Source: a bacterium 210917-DFI.7.65 | Lineage (GTDB): Bacteria > Bacillota > Clostridia > Oscillospirales > Oscillospiraceae | Length of the DNA: 64,000 nucleotides | Direction of reading: 5' to 3' | Assembly: GCA_020555865.1 (NCBI GenBank) | Contig: JAJCJJ010000006.1 | Coordinates: 1 to 64,000, forward strand | Shown: piece by piece, positions 8,895 through 17,295 of the stretch | Layout: every line of letters starts with the position of its first letter | How positions within the stretch are numbered: the first letter of the stretch is position 1 | Notes under the pieces: model-generated | Databases searched by the model: none | Told to the model about the DNA's origin: nothing | Seen by the model: only the letters and a program-made list of their open reading frames with translations | Program-made: the position numbers and the translations under genes

Positions 8895-9580
8895 TCCACC
8901 TCCTGTGCATGATCCTCCACAATTTTGCCGTCCGACACCCGCACAATACGGCGGGCTGTAGCAGCAATGCCGTTGTCATGGGTAATCAGGATTACTGTGC
9001 TTCCCTCACGATTGAGCTGCTGAAGAAACGCCAGCACCTCCTGCCCTGTTTTGGAATCCAGCGCTCCCGTGGGTTCGTCGGCCATAATGATAGGCGGACT
9101 GGTGGAAATAGCCCGGGCAATGGCCACACGCTGCTGCTGGCCGCCAGACATTTCCGAGGGCCGGTGTCCGCCGCGGCTGCCCAGCCCTACACGCTCCAGG
9201 GCGCGCTGCGCCAGTTCCTGACGCTTGCCGGGCCCAATTCCCTGATAAATGAGCGGCAGCTCCACATTTTCCAGCGCTGTCAGCTCCGGGATCAGGTTAT
9301 AGCCCTGAAAAATAAATCCGATCTGCTTGTTGCGGATATGGGAAAGCTGTTTATCCGTCAACTCCCGTACATTCTGTCCGTCCAGCCAGTATTCACCGTA
9401 CGTGGGGATATCCAGGCAGCCCAGTACATTCATCATCGTGGACTTGCCAGAACCGGATGCGCCGGCAATGGCTACAAACTCGCCCCGGTCGATGGTGAGG
9501 GATACGCCATCGAGCGCCCGCACTTCGCTCTCCAGGCCTTCACCATAAATTTTATAAATATTTTCAAGGCGTATCAGCAT
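8885..9580 (-). CDS. ABC transporter ATPase (MacB/LolD-like)
   Basis: 231 residues, the usual length for an exporter nucleotide-binding protein. Walker A GASGSGKST at residues ~38-46, signature MSGGQQQRVAIARA at ~142, Walker B IIMADEPTGALD just after, and the H-loop ITHD. Energises the permease encoded immediately downstream, whose start it overlaps. The adaptor gene ends 11 bases upstream. Together 11325-7698 reads as one operon: adaptor, ATPase, permease. Confidence 0.92.
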   Translation of the reverse strand: MLIRLENIYKIYGEGLESEVRALDGVSLTIDRGEFVAIAGASGSGKSTMMNVLGCLDIPTYGEYWLDGQNVRELTDKQLSHIRNKQIGFIFQGYNLIPELTALENVELPLIYQGIGPGKRQELAQRALERVGLGSRGGHRPSEMSGGQQQRVAIARAISTSPPIIMADEPTGALDSKTGQEVLAFLQQLNREGSTVILITHDNGIAATARRIVRVSDGKIVEDHAQEVDWL

Positions 9581-9591
9581 AGTGCTTCTCC

Positions 9592-11325
9592 TTAAAAACC
9601 GTTGGTGACCATCACCTGCTGGAACACTTCCATGCCGACCTCCACGCCGTCTTTGATCTCCACGTTCTGCGCGTCGTTGATGCCGGTGGTCACCGGAACA
9701 GCCCAGTAACCTGTTTCCGGCACGCCGTCGGGCAGAACTTCCACATCGATGGCATTCTCCGGGCGCGTGTCGGTATGCACAAATACCACATACTTACTGC
9801 CCTCCGCCGTTTCCACAGACTTCACTGCCTGGATGGGCAGCACCATGCAGTCGTTGCTCTGGCTGGCCACCAGGCTGTACTGCGCATAACTGCCTGCCAG
9901 CACCGTACCATCACTGTTGTCCACGCTGATGACCACAGGGAACGTAGCCACGCCGTTTTCCGCCTTACTCGTCAGGCTCACAGAAGTGACCGTACCCATA
10001 AACTGGTTCTCATTCTGGGTCACATCCACGCTCATGCCTTCTTTAATATAAGAGATATTGCGTTCATCCACGTTGGCGTCCAGCTGGATCACCGTCGTGT
10101 CCGATACCACCATCACCGTGGTACCGGTGGCCACTTCCTGCCCCACTTCCATGGAAACTGACATCACCGTGCCGGAAATCGGGGAAACGCCATTGAGCAG
10201 ATCCAGTGCTTTCTGCGCTTCCTCCAGATTTTTCTGCGCCGTTTTAAGCTGGCTCTCCATGTCAAAAATCGCGGTATCATTGTCGTCGCCCCCCATCACC
10301 AGGAGCACTTCGCCCGCACTTACCTTATCATAGTTGCGCAGATTCACTTTCTCCACCGGGCCGCCCACTTTCGTCACAATGGTCTGAGACTGATTGTATT
10401 CCAGTTTCCCGGCTTCATAAGGGTACACCGTGCCGCTGCCCACAGTAATGGTGGCACTGGCTTCCACACCGGCAGCCAAGGTGCCGGGATTATTCATCAC
10501 CAGATCCACCTCAAAGAGCTTGGAACCTTCTGCGCTGATCCGCTCCACCATATGTACGCCGGATACAGTTCCCTTTACCGTCGTCATGGACGAGGGAATC
10601 GAAACGGTGACGCTCTGACCCGCCTTGATGTCCTTGGCATAAGCATAGCTGTAATACTGCGTCAGCTTCATTTTAGAATCGTCCACCAGCGTAGCAATGG
10701 TGGTGCCGCTGGCCATATCGTCGCCCACTTTGATCTCCTTGGTGTCCTCCGGCAGCTGGATCTTTCCGGAAAAAGGGGCGCGCACCGTCAGATTAGCAGC
10801 ATTTTCCTGCAGCTTTTTCAGTTCTTTGCTGGTGCTGTCCACGCTCTTTTTCGCTTGGGTCACCGCATCTTCCGCCGTGTCGCTCTGGATTTTATAGAGC
10901 TGCTGGCCGGCTTCCACATGATCGCCCTCGCTGACAAAGATCTCCTGCACAGTTCCGCTGGTGGTCAGCGTCATACTGGCGCTGTCTTTAGCCCGCGAAA
11001 GAGCATCTCCCGAAACCGTGCTGGTAATAGACCCAATGTCCACATAGGCGTTCATCACTTCTCCGCTATCGCCGGAACCGCCGAAAAATTTCATGCAGCC
11101 CCATACGATCAGGGCAAGCACCGCCGCCAAGATCACGATCAGAATAATATTGCGCACCAAATGCTTTTTCTTTTTCGGCGCTTTTTTCGGAGGCGTCTGA
11201 TCCTCGCGCATATCCACGGCAGGTACCGCCGCATCCAGAGCAGATCCAGGCTGCTGTGTATCCGTGTTCGCCGCTTCCGCTGCCGGAGCAGCCTCAAACT
11301 CATGCTTTTTGCTTTTCTCGTTCAT
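9592..11325 (-). CDS. HlyD/MacA-family transporter adaptor
   Basis: 577 residues. A ~55-residue basic/acidic cytoplasmic head (KKAPKKKKH) leads to one transmembrane helix at ~58-80, followed by an extracytoplasmic part with barrel-sandwich lipoyl halves and two short coiled-coil hairpins (around SVDSTSKELKKLQE and QLKTAQKNLEEAQKALDL), then beta-barrel domains. Two coiled coils instead of one makes it longer than typical MacA (~400 residues), suggesting internal duplication of the lipoyl/hairpin module. It would bridge the MacB-like permease to the wall or to cargo. The frame also opens at a GTG at 11367, but that has no ribosome binding site; the ATG at 11325 has GAGGGAC upstream. Preceded by a palindrome-flanked -10 element. 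Confidence 0.8.
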   Translation of the reverse strand: MNEKSKKHEFEAAPAAEAANTDTQQPGSALDAAVPAVDMREDQTPPKKAPKKKKHLVRNIILIVILAAVLALIVWGCMKFFGGSGDSGEVMNAYVDIGSITSTVSGDALSRAKDSASMTLTTSGTVQEIFVSEGDHVEAGQQLYKIQSDTAEDAVTQAKKSVDSTSKELKKLQENAANLTVRAPFSGKIQLPEDTKEIKVGDDMASGTTIATLVDDSKMKLTQYYSYAYAKDIKAGQSVTVSIPSSMTTVKGTVSGVHMVERISAEGSKLFEVDLVMNNPGTLAAGVEASATITVGSGTVYPYEAGKLEYNQSQTIVTKVGGPVEKVNLRNYDKVSAGEVLLVMGGDDNDTAIFDMESQLKTAQKNLEEAQKALDLLNGVSPISGTVMSVSMEVGQEVATGTTVMVVSDTTVIQLDANVDERNISYIKEGMSVDVTQNENQFMGTVTSVSLTSKAENGVATFPVVISVDNSDGTVLAGSYAQYSLVASQSNDCMVLPIQAVKSVETAEGSKYVVFVHTDTRPENAIDVEVLPDGVPETGYWAVPVTTGINDAQNVEIKDGVEVGMEVFQQVMVTNGF

Positions 11326-11389
11326 AGGTCTTTGTCCCTCGCTCTCCTTAATCCGTCTGTTTGACACAGTATTGTCCTGCCCATGCGCG

Positions 11390-11424
11390 GAATAACTGTA
11401 TTATAATACATAACACAGTTATTC
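11390..11424 (-). promoter_or_regulatory. Promoter/operator of the adaptor-ATPase-permease operon
   Basis: A perfect 10-bp inverted repeat, GAATAACTGT ... ACAGTTATTC, with a 15-bp spacer that contains TATAAT (minus strand, 11400-11405). A dimeric repressor on this site would cover the -10 element. No good -35 is spaced correctly (TTGACC at 11430-11435 is 24 bp away), so an activator or atypical promoter is possible. The cognate regulator is not encoded next door. Confidence 0.6.
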
Positions 11425-11647
11425 GCTGCGGTCAACAGCAAAAGGGTTACAAAATAGCGCTCCCTTTGTCATTCTTTTTTAACCGCCTGTAAAACACAGC
11501 AGCACCTATCTGAAAACAGTTTGTTTTTGTAATATAATACTGTATTGATGTATCCAATTTGTATCCCTGGCAGCAAACCTCTGTACAAAAAAGGAAATAT
11601 CGTGTAAAATATTATCTTATTGAATCTACTGAATGGAGGTTTTTACC

Positions 11648-12106
11648 ATGTCCGAACACTCCCTCACCCGGCAGGCCATGGAGGCCGCCCTGCGCGCTTT
11701 GGAACAGCAGGTGCAGGAAGAACAAGCCGGCACCATCAACAGCTGGCTGTGTCCTCATTTTGAAAGCTGTGATCCCGAAGGGCGCATCTATACCTGCTCT
11801 TTCGCGCTGCGCAAAGAATATGCAAATCCCGGCGGCACCCTTCACGGCGGCCTGGTCGGTGTGATTTTCGACACTGCCATGGGCCATCTCTCCGCTTTGT
11901 ATGCCGGCGGTATGACGCCCACGGTTACCATGAACATCTCTTATCTGCGGCCTGTCCCCGTAGATGGGCCAGTGCTGGTCCGTTCCCGGTTGGACAAACC
12001 CGGCCAGACCATCAACTACATTTCCGCTGAAGCGTTCACTGCCAGCGCACCGGAAAAAATACTGGCTACTGCCAGCGGAGCCTATTTGGCTTTGCGGAAC
12101 AAATAA
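11648..12106 (+). CDS. PaaI-type hotdog thioesterase
   Basis: 152 residues. Contains the hotdog signature NPGGTLHGGLVGVIFDTAMG at ~60-80 with the catalytic-region HGG and Asp, as in PaaI/YbgC-like acyl-CoA thioesterases, followed by TVTMNISYLRPVPVDGP, the typical central strand. Likely hydrolyses acyl- or aryl-CoA esters; substrate unknown. The frame is open from 11633, but GGAGG at 11635-11639 lies inside that extension and sits correctly for the ATG at 11648. It shares a bidirectional terminator with the convergent MATE gene. Confidence 0.85.
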   Translation: MSEHSLTRQAMEAALRALEQQVQEEQAGTINSWLCPHFESCDPEGRIYTCSFALRKEYANPGGTLHGGLVGVIFDTAMGHLSALYAGGMTPTVTMNISYLRPVPVDGPVLVRSRLDKPGQTINYISAEAFTASAPEKILATASGAYLALRNK

Positions 12107-12142
12107 AAAAGGAACGACGCTGTCAGGCGCCGTTCCTTTTTT
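12106..12142. terminator. Bidirectional terminator between thioesterase and MATE genes
   Basis: AAAAAGGAACG pairs with CGTTCCTTTTTT around a GC-rich inner hairpin; A- and T-runs on both sides fit use in either direction. Confidence 0.8.
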
Positions 12143-12172
12143 ATTTTCCAGGGGATTTCGACAAACCGACTG

Positions 12173-13546
12173 TCACCCCACCAACGACATATGCTCCCAT
12201 TTGTGCCCACGGTAGCGCAGCAGGAAAGCCGGAATGCGGAAGCACCAGTCCAGAATCATAGCCGTCCACACCCCAAACACGCCCCAGCCGAAATAGCCGC
12301 CCAGCAAATACCCACAGCCAATGCGTACGATCCACATCACCGTCACACTGACAATCATGGTAAATTTGGCGTCGCCGGCCGCCCGCAGCGTATTGGGCAG
12401 CGTAAAGGCCAGGGGCCAGAACACGCAGGCAGAAAACCCGTGCAGCAGGATACAGCGGATCGCATAACTGTCAGCCTCAGGCGAAACGTTGTATAGATGC
12501 AGGATCAGCGGAAGAAAGGCCAATGTAAGGCCCACCATGAGCAGGATGAACAGATAGCTCAGTTTCACCAGCTTGCGGGTGTAAGCACGCACTTTTTCAT
12601 AATCTCCCGCTCCCACGCACTGACTGACCACCGTCACCATAGCAATGCCCACCGACATACCGCCCAGGATCTGATACTGGGCGACATTGTTGCCGATGGC
12701 GTTGGCAGCAATGGAAGCCGTACCGCAGGTGGAAATCAAGCTGAGCATCACGATCTTTCCCAGCTGGAACAGGCTGTTTTCCACGCCGTTGGGTACACCC
12801 ACGGACATAATATTACGGACCATTCCCCAGTCCGGCCGCCAGGACATTCCCCGCTGCAGATGAATCTCATGCCTTTTGCCGCACAGCAGCGCCAGAATCA
12901 CCGCCGCCGCCACCACGCGGGATAACACGGTGGGAATCGCCACGCCGGCCACACCCATTCCAAATCCGAACACCAGAAGCGCGTTGCCGCCCACGTTCAC
13001 CGCATTCATCAAAAGCGCCACCAGCATGGAAATCCTGGAATTGCCCATAACCCGGAACAGAGCCGCGCCGCCATTGTACAGCGCAATGAAGGGAATCGAC
13101 AGGTTTACAATCATCAGGTACGTCTGCGCGTAGCCGGATACTTCCGGGGTAACAGTTCCGAACACCACATGCAGCAAAAAATCTGCCAAAAGGTACATCA
13201 GTGCCATAACCGCCAGTGAGAGAACACCCAGGGAAAGCAGCAGCTGCTGGCCGGCTTTGCAGGCTTTTTTCGTTTCCCGGCAGCCGATGTACTGCCCCGC
13301 CACAATCGCCCCGCCCGCAGCCAGCGCCGCGAACACCTGCAGCAGCAGTACGTTTACGCAGTCTACCAGCGACACGGCGGACACCGCCGCCTCGCCCACG
13401 GTGGACACCATCAGCGAGTCCAGCAGGCCAACGGTACAGTTAAGCATTTGTTCGATCAGCAACGGCACAATCAGACGCCGCAAATCCCGATTGGAAAATG
13501 CAATTTCCTTTTTCTCCTGTTCTCCCACCGTGTTTCCCTTCTCCAT
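12173..13546 (-). CDS. MATE-family efflux transporter
   Basis: 457 residues, about 12 hydrophobic segments in two homologous halves, as expected for Na+- or H+-driven multidrug and toxin extrusion pumps. Begins with a short cytoplasmic lead (KKEIAFSNRDLRRLIVPLLIEQML) typical of clostridial MATE proteins; the internal GGISVG-like loops (LGGMSVGIAMVTVVSQ) are also typical. Start: an in-frame GTG at 13552 and ATG at 13546 are six bases apart and neither has a strong ribosome binding site; ATG is preferred. A second MATE gene occurs at 15300, from a different subgroup, so the two are not recent duplicates. Confidence 0.88.
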   Translation of the reverse strand: MEKGNTVGEQEKKEIAFSNRDLRRLIVPLLIEQMLNCTVGLLDSLMVSTVGEAAVSAVSLVDCVNVLLLQVFAALAAGGAIVAGQYIGCRETKKACKAGQQLLLSLGVLSLAVMALMYLLADFLLHVVFGTVTPEVSGYAQTYLMIVNLSIPFIALYNGGAALFRVMGNSRISMLVALLMNAVNVGGNALLVFGFGMGVAGVAIPTVLSRVVAAAVILALLCGKRHEIHLQRGMSWRPDWGMVRNIMSVGVPNGVENSLFQLGKIVMLSLISTCGTASIAANAIGNNVAQYQILGGMSVGIAMVTVVSQCVGAGDYEKVRAYTRKLVKLSYLFILLMVGLTLAFLPLILHLYNVSPEADSYAIRCILLHGFSACVFWPLAFTLPNTLRAAGDAKFTMIVSVTVMWIVRIGCGYLLGGYFGWGVFGVWTAMILDWCFRIPAFLLRYRGHKWEHMSLVG

Positions 13547-13622
13547 TGCCACAAATTTTTATTATTTTCTTTACTATACACCCTTTTAACCTGCTGCTCC
13601 ATGGCACACCTATACAAATGTG

Positions 13623-13650
13623 CTAATAAAAGTATCCTTTTTTTAGTCAA
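13623..13650 (-). promoter_or_regulatory. Candidate promoter of the MATE gene
   Basis: Minus strand TTGACT (13645-13650), 16-bp spacer, TATTAG (13623-13628). About 75 bases ahead of the MATE start. Confidence 0.45.
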
Positions 13651-13683
13651 ACTATAAAATTCGACTTTTTGTTCGATTCTCAG

Positions 13684-13712
13684 TTGACATTGTTGAACAA
13701 TCGTTCTATAAT
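13684..13712 (+). promoter_or_regulatory. Consensus sigma-A promoter with embedded palindrome
   Basis: TTGACA (13684-13689), exactly 17 bp, TATAAT (13707-13712). The spacer holds ATTGTT-G-AACAAT (13689-13701), a 13-bp palindrome and probable repressor site. GTTCGAT occurs on both sides (near 13670 and 13733). Drives the small membrane protein at 13790. Confidence 0.8.
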
Positions 13713-13789
13713 TCAGAATGTAAAAACAAAAGTTCGATATTTGTTGCCAAACAGATCAAATAGAGAGTAAGAGAAATGAGGAACCAGCC

Positions 13790-14173
13790 ATGACGATGCA
13801 TTATGAAACCAGCGCACGGAAACTGCACTGCGCGGACGCCGCCCTCCAGGAACCCGACGTAATTAATTACAGCGACGTGCACCGCCATAATTCCAGGAAG
13901 ATTATCGCTTTCACCGCTCCCGCCGCTGTGCCGCATCCTTCCATGCGCAGCCGCCATCGCCGTATGGCGCGCCGCCAGGCGCTGCAGTATAAACTGCTGG
14001 TCACGCTCCCCCGCTGCGCGTGTGTTCTTCTTCTGGCCCTGTTTTTCTATCTGCGGCTGGCTCTTTTTCCCGCAGATGCGCCGGCCGGACTCCCGGCGCT
14101 GTGGTGCAGCGCCTATTTGCTGGCCGCTTTCAGCTTCCTGAGCAAACAATATCTTTCCAAAAAACGTGCATAA
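13790..14173 (+). CDS. Small two-helix membrane protein, unknown
   Basis: 127 residues. The first ~70 are hydrophilic, with a His/Arg-rich stretch (RSRHRRMARRQ) just before two hydrophobic segments at ~74-94 and ~104-120 separated by an acidic turn; the tail is basic (KKRA). No family recognised. GAGGA lies ~9 bases upstream of the ATG. It has its own near-perfect sigma-A promoter with an embedded palindrome and a strong terminator, so it is a separately regulated single gene. It lies divergent to the MATE gene and may be coregulated with it, which is inference from position only. Confidence 0.65.
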   Translation: MTMHYETSARKLHCADAALQEPDVINYSDVHRHNSRKIIAFTAPAAVPHPSMRSRHRRMARRQALQYKLLVTLPRCACVLLLALFFYLRLALFPADAPAGLPALWCSAYLLAAFSFLSKQYLSKKRA

Positions 14174-14212
14174 AACCACAGGCCTCTGCAGCAGGAGAGG
14201 CCTGTGGTTTTT
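14172..14212. terminator. Bidirectional terminator
   Basis: AAAACCACAGGCCTCT pairs with AGAGGCCTGTGGTTTTT; serves the small membrane protein gene and possibly the convergent asparaginase operon. Confidence 0.85.
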
Positions 14213-14279
14213 CATTCAGCTTTTGGCGGCCGATCTTCCATCGGCCCGGAAACAATGTCCGCCGGGGCACACTGCCGTT

Positions 14280-15287
14280 TTATTCGTGCAGCAGAGAAAT
14301 TTCTCCCACCAGATTCCGGCCGAACCATTCCGCCGTTTCCTGCGGCGCACTGATACGGTGCAGTACCCACATCAGCTTCGTTACCGCCGCTTCCGTGGTC
14401 ATGTCGAAGGTTTGGATCACACCCTGCTCCAAGGCGCGCTGTCCTACTTCATACAGGGAAAAATCACTGCGCTCATACAGGCACTGGGAGCATACCACCA
14501 CGCTAACGCCGCAGCGCACCGCCTCATGGAGTTTGCGCGTCAGATCCCGGCGAATGAACTGCACGCCGCCCGCGCCAAAGGCCTCAATCACAATGCCGCG
14601 CGTGCCCATCTGCAGCAGCAGGTCGAAGATATGCGGGTCCAGTCCCGGCACCAGCTTGAGCAGAAAAACCTGCCGGCACAGTCCGTCCTGCAGCGTATAG
14701 TCCATCCGGGGCTGCGGCAGCACCGCCTCATTGAGCACCAGCCCATGGGCATTCACTTCCGCGGCGAAGGGCGCGTTGACGCTGTCAAAAGCGCGGAAAT
14801 CCATAGTGTGGGTCTTTACCGCCCGAGTGCCCAGAATCACACGCCGGTCGAACGCCAGATATACGCCGCCCCGACCCGAAGCCGCCATGGCAAAAGCTGT
14901 GCGCAGATTGTCCGTGGCGTCGCTCAAAGGATGGGTAATGGGCAGCTGTGCCCCAGTGAGCACCACAGGAATCGGAATGCCCTGCAGCAGAAAGCTGAGC
15001 GCTGCGGCGGTGTAGGCCATGGTATCAGTGCCGTGGGTGAGCACCACGCCGTCATACGCCTCCCAGCACCCGTGGATCGTGCGGGCGATAAACTCCCACT
15101 CTTCCGGCTGCATATTTGAGGAATCCAGACGCAGGATATCCTGCACCTCCACATCAAACGCGCTGAGCATACTGCCCACAAATGCAGTCAAGCCCGCGCC
15201 GGTAATGGTGGGCGCCAGTCCCGCCTCTGTATCGGCCGAAGCAATGGTACCTCCCGTGGTCAGCAGCAGCAGTTTTTTCTGTTTCAT
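14280..15287 (-). CDS. ansA: L-asparaginase (type I-like)
   Basis: 335 residues. Carries both asparaginase signatures: the first catalytic threonine in LLLTTGGTIAS (residues ~7-17) and the second in VVLTHGTDTMAYTA (~82-95). No signal peptide, so a cytoplasmic enzyme converting asparagine to aspartate and ammonia; glutaminase side activity cannot be judged. GGAGAGGAAGA precedes the ATG. It begins 12 bases after the MATE stop at 15300, so it is the last gene of a minus-strand unit YbaK - MATE - asparaginase. Confidence 0.9.
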   Translation of the reverse strand: MKQKKLLLLTTGGTIASADTEAGLAPTITGAGLTAFVGSMLSAFDVEVQDILRLDSSNMQPEEWEFIARTIHGCWEAYDGVVLTHGTDTMAYTAAALSFLLQGIPIPVVLTGAQLPITHPLSDATDNLRTAFAMAASGRGGVYLAFDRRVILGTRAVKTHTMDFRAFDSVNAPFAAEVNAHGLVLNEAVLPQPRMDYTLQDGLCRQVFLLKLVPGLDPHIFDLLLQMGTRGIVIEAFGAGGVQFIRRDLTRKLHEAVRCGVSVVVCSQCLYERSDFSLYEVGQRALEQGVIQTFDMTTEAAVTKLMWVLHRISAPQETAEWFGRNLVGEISLLHE

Positions 15288-15299
15288 TCTTCCTCTCCT

Positions 15300-16664
15300 T
15301 TATGCGCCCAGCGGCGCGATCCGTTTGCGGTATGCGCTGCGGAACAGCAGCAGCGCCAGAATCAGGCACACGCCTTCCGCAATGGGAAAGGCCCACCAGG
15401 TCAGCGCGGGGTCGGTGTGCAGCAGCACGGCCGCCAGGGGCAGTAAAATCACGATCTGCCGCAGCAGAGCCAGCACAAGGCTGGCGCTGTTGCTGCCTGT
15501 AGCCTGAAAAGTATAGGAGCACACCAGACTCACCCCCGCCGCCGCAAAAGACAAACTCACAATCCGCATAGCCGGAATGCCGATGGCCAGCGCCTCGCTG
15601 TCCAGATTAAACAAGCCCAGCAGCGGCCCCGGCACAGCCAGCAGCAGCACCATACCGGCCAGCATACTGACGATGGCCGCCGCCATGGCGGAACGGATGA
15701 TACCCACTACCCGCGCGCGGGAATGGGCACCGCAGTTGAATGCGATCATCGGCACCACGGCGTTGCCCAAGCCATACACCACCATATAAATAAAATTCTG
15801 CAGCTTGAAATAGGCGCCCAGCACCGCCACATACGTCTCTGAGTACAGCCCGAAAATTTTGTTCAGGCCAAGGGACATAAATGTGGACAGGCTCTGCACC
15901 ACAATCGCCGGCGCCCCCACGCGGAACACGGGGCCGATAATGTCCATCCGCAGCCGGAAATGCCGAAAAGAAACATGGATCTGCCGGACATGGCGCCGCA
16001 CCAGGTAGATGCCGATCAGGGCGCCGCAGGACTGGCCGATAACCGTGGCCAGCGCCGCGCCGGCAATGCCCAGCGCCGGGAACCCAAACCAGCCGAAAAT
16101 CAGGATAGGATCCATAACCAGATTGATGACCGCTCCTGATGCCTGAATGTACATATTCCAAACGGGATTTCCCGTAGCCTGCATCATGCGTTCACCGGCA
16201 AACTGAAGGCAGACGCCCCAGGCAAACAATGTTATGATGCGCAGATACACGGTCCCATACTCGATCACCGCCGTATTTTCGCTGAACAGCTCCATAAAGG
16301 GCCGCGCAAAGTACACGCCCACCACCGCACAGAGCACACCGAAAGCAAGATAAATCACATAAGCATGCGCCGCCACGGCATTGGCATCGTCATAGCGGCC
16401 TTCGCCCAGGCGGCGGGACAGCAGTGCATTGATACCTACGCCGATACCCACGTTGACAGACACCAAAAGCGTTTGGATCGGAAACACCAAGGTCAGCGCG
16501 ATGAATGCATCCTGAGACACATAAGCCACAAAAATACTGTCCACAATATTGTAACAGCCTTGAATGAACATGGAGAGCACCATGGGCCAGGCCATCGTCA
16601 GCAGCAAACGCCGCACCGGCAGCGTTCCCATAATATTTTCTTCTATACGCTTCTCTTCCAGCAT
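15300..16664 (-). CDS. MATE-family efflux transporter (second)
   Basis: 454 residues, ~12 transmembrane segments. N-terminal ENIMGTLPVRRLLLTMAWPMVLSMFIQGCYNIVDSIFVAYVS is characteristic of the clostridial MATE group that includes MepA/DinF-like pumps. A GTG at 16682 abuts the YbaK stop, but the ATG at 16664 has AGAAGGA at proper spacing and is preferred. Middle gene of a three-gene unit. The substrate is unknown; family members export cationic drugs and dyes. Confidence 0.88.
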   Translation of the reverse strand: MLEEKRIEENIMGTLPVRRLLLTMAWPMVLSMFIQGCYNIVDSIFVAYVSQDAFIALTLVFPIQTLLVSVNVGIGVGINALLSRRLGEGRYDDANAVAAHAYVIYLAFGVLCAVVGVYFARPFMELFSENTAVIEYGTVYLRIITLFAWGVCLQFAGERMMQATGNPVWNMYIQASGAVINLVMDPILIFGWFGFPALGIAGAALATVIGQSCGALIGIYLVRRHVRQIHVSFRHFRLRMDIIGPVFRVGAPAIVVQSLSTFMSLGLNKIFGLYSETYVAVLGAYFKLQNFIYMVVYGLGNAVVPMIAFNCGAHSRARVVGIIRSAMAAAIVSMLAGMVLLLAVPGPLLGLFNLDSEALAIGIPAMRIVSLSFAAAGVSLVCSYTFQATGSNSASLVLALLRQIVILLPLAAVLLHTDPALTWWAFPIAEGVCLILALLLFRSAYRKRIAPLGA

Positions 16665-16683
16665 ATTGTCCTTCTGCTCCACG

Positions 16684-17157
16684 TTAATCCGCCCATCCTT
16701 TGCATACGTCCACCCAGGCCAGGGCGCCGGAGTACTTTTCCAGCTCCGCCAGTGTCAGTTCAATGGCGGAATTGGCGCTGCCGCAGGCGGGAAACACCGT
16801 CTCAAAGCGCTTCAGGGACGCATCGAGATACACTTTCACGCCCTCATTCACCGCAAAGGGGCAGACGCCGCCCACCGCATGGCCCACCATTGTTTCCGCC
16901 TGTTCCGGCGTCAGCATCTTCGCCTTGGTCCCAAACTGCGCTTTGTATTTCTGGTTATCGATGCGTCCATCGCCCGCGGCAACAATAAGCACGGGATCAT
17001 CCTGCACCAGAAACGACAGCGTTTTGGCAATACGCTCCGGCGCGCACTGCAGGGCCTGGGCCGCCAGCTCCACCGTAGCGCTGGAGGCTTCCAGAACCCG
17101 GATACGTTCTTCCATATGAAGCGCCCTGAAATAAGCCTGGACCCGTTCAATCGCCAT
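16684..17157 (-). CDS. YbaK/EbsC-type aminoacyl-tRNA deacylase
   Basis: 157 residues, single YbaK domain. Family members hydrolyse mischarged Cys- or Ala-tRNA(Pro). Recognisable features are the substrate-pocket lysine in RIAKTLSFLVQDDP (~residue 45), the conserved GHAVGGVCPFA loop at ~94-104, and the C-terminal ACGSANSAIELTLAELE. The upstream-extended frame starts at 17229 inside a hairpin; the ATG at 17157 follows AAAGGAGAGAG and is preferred. First gene of the unit with MATE and asparaginase. Confidence 0.88.
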   Translation of the reverse strand: MAIERVQAYFRALHMEERIRVLEASSATVELAAQALQCAPERIAKTLSFLVQDDPVLIVAAGDGRIDNQKYKAQFGTKAKMLTPEQAETMVGHAVGGVCPFAVNEGVKVYLDASLKRFETVFPACGSANSAIELTLAELEKYSGALAWVDVCKGWAD

Positions 17158-17200
17158 ATTCTTTTCTCTCTCCTTTGCACAGATATTTCTCTCGTTGGAA

Positions 17201-17229
17201 ATGCGCAATGGCCGCTGGCCATTGCGCAT
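17201..17229 (-). terminator. Perfect hairpin between activase partner gene and YbaK gene
   Basis: 13-bp perfect arms ATGCGCAATGGCC / GGCCATTGCGCAT with a 3-base loop. Only a weak T-run (ATTTCC on the minus strand), so it may be a terminator for the gene ending at 17296 or a structural repeat. Confidence 0.45.
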
Positions 17230-17295
17230 TGTTCCGTCTGCTAATCGCCGGCCGGAAACGCCGGAATGTACCGGAAGCTCTCCCGGCTGTCGTTT

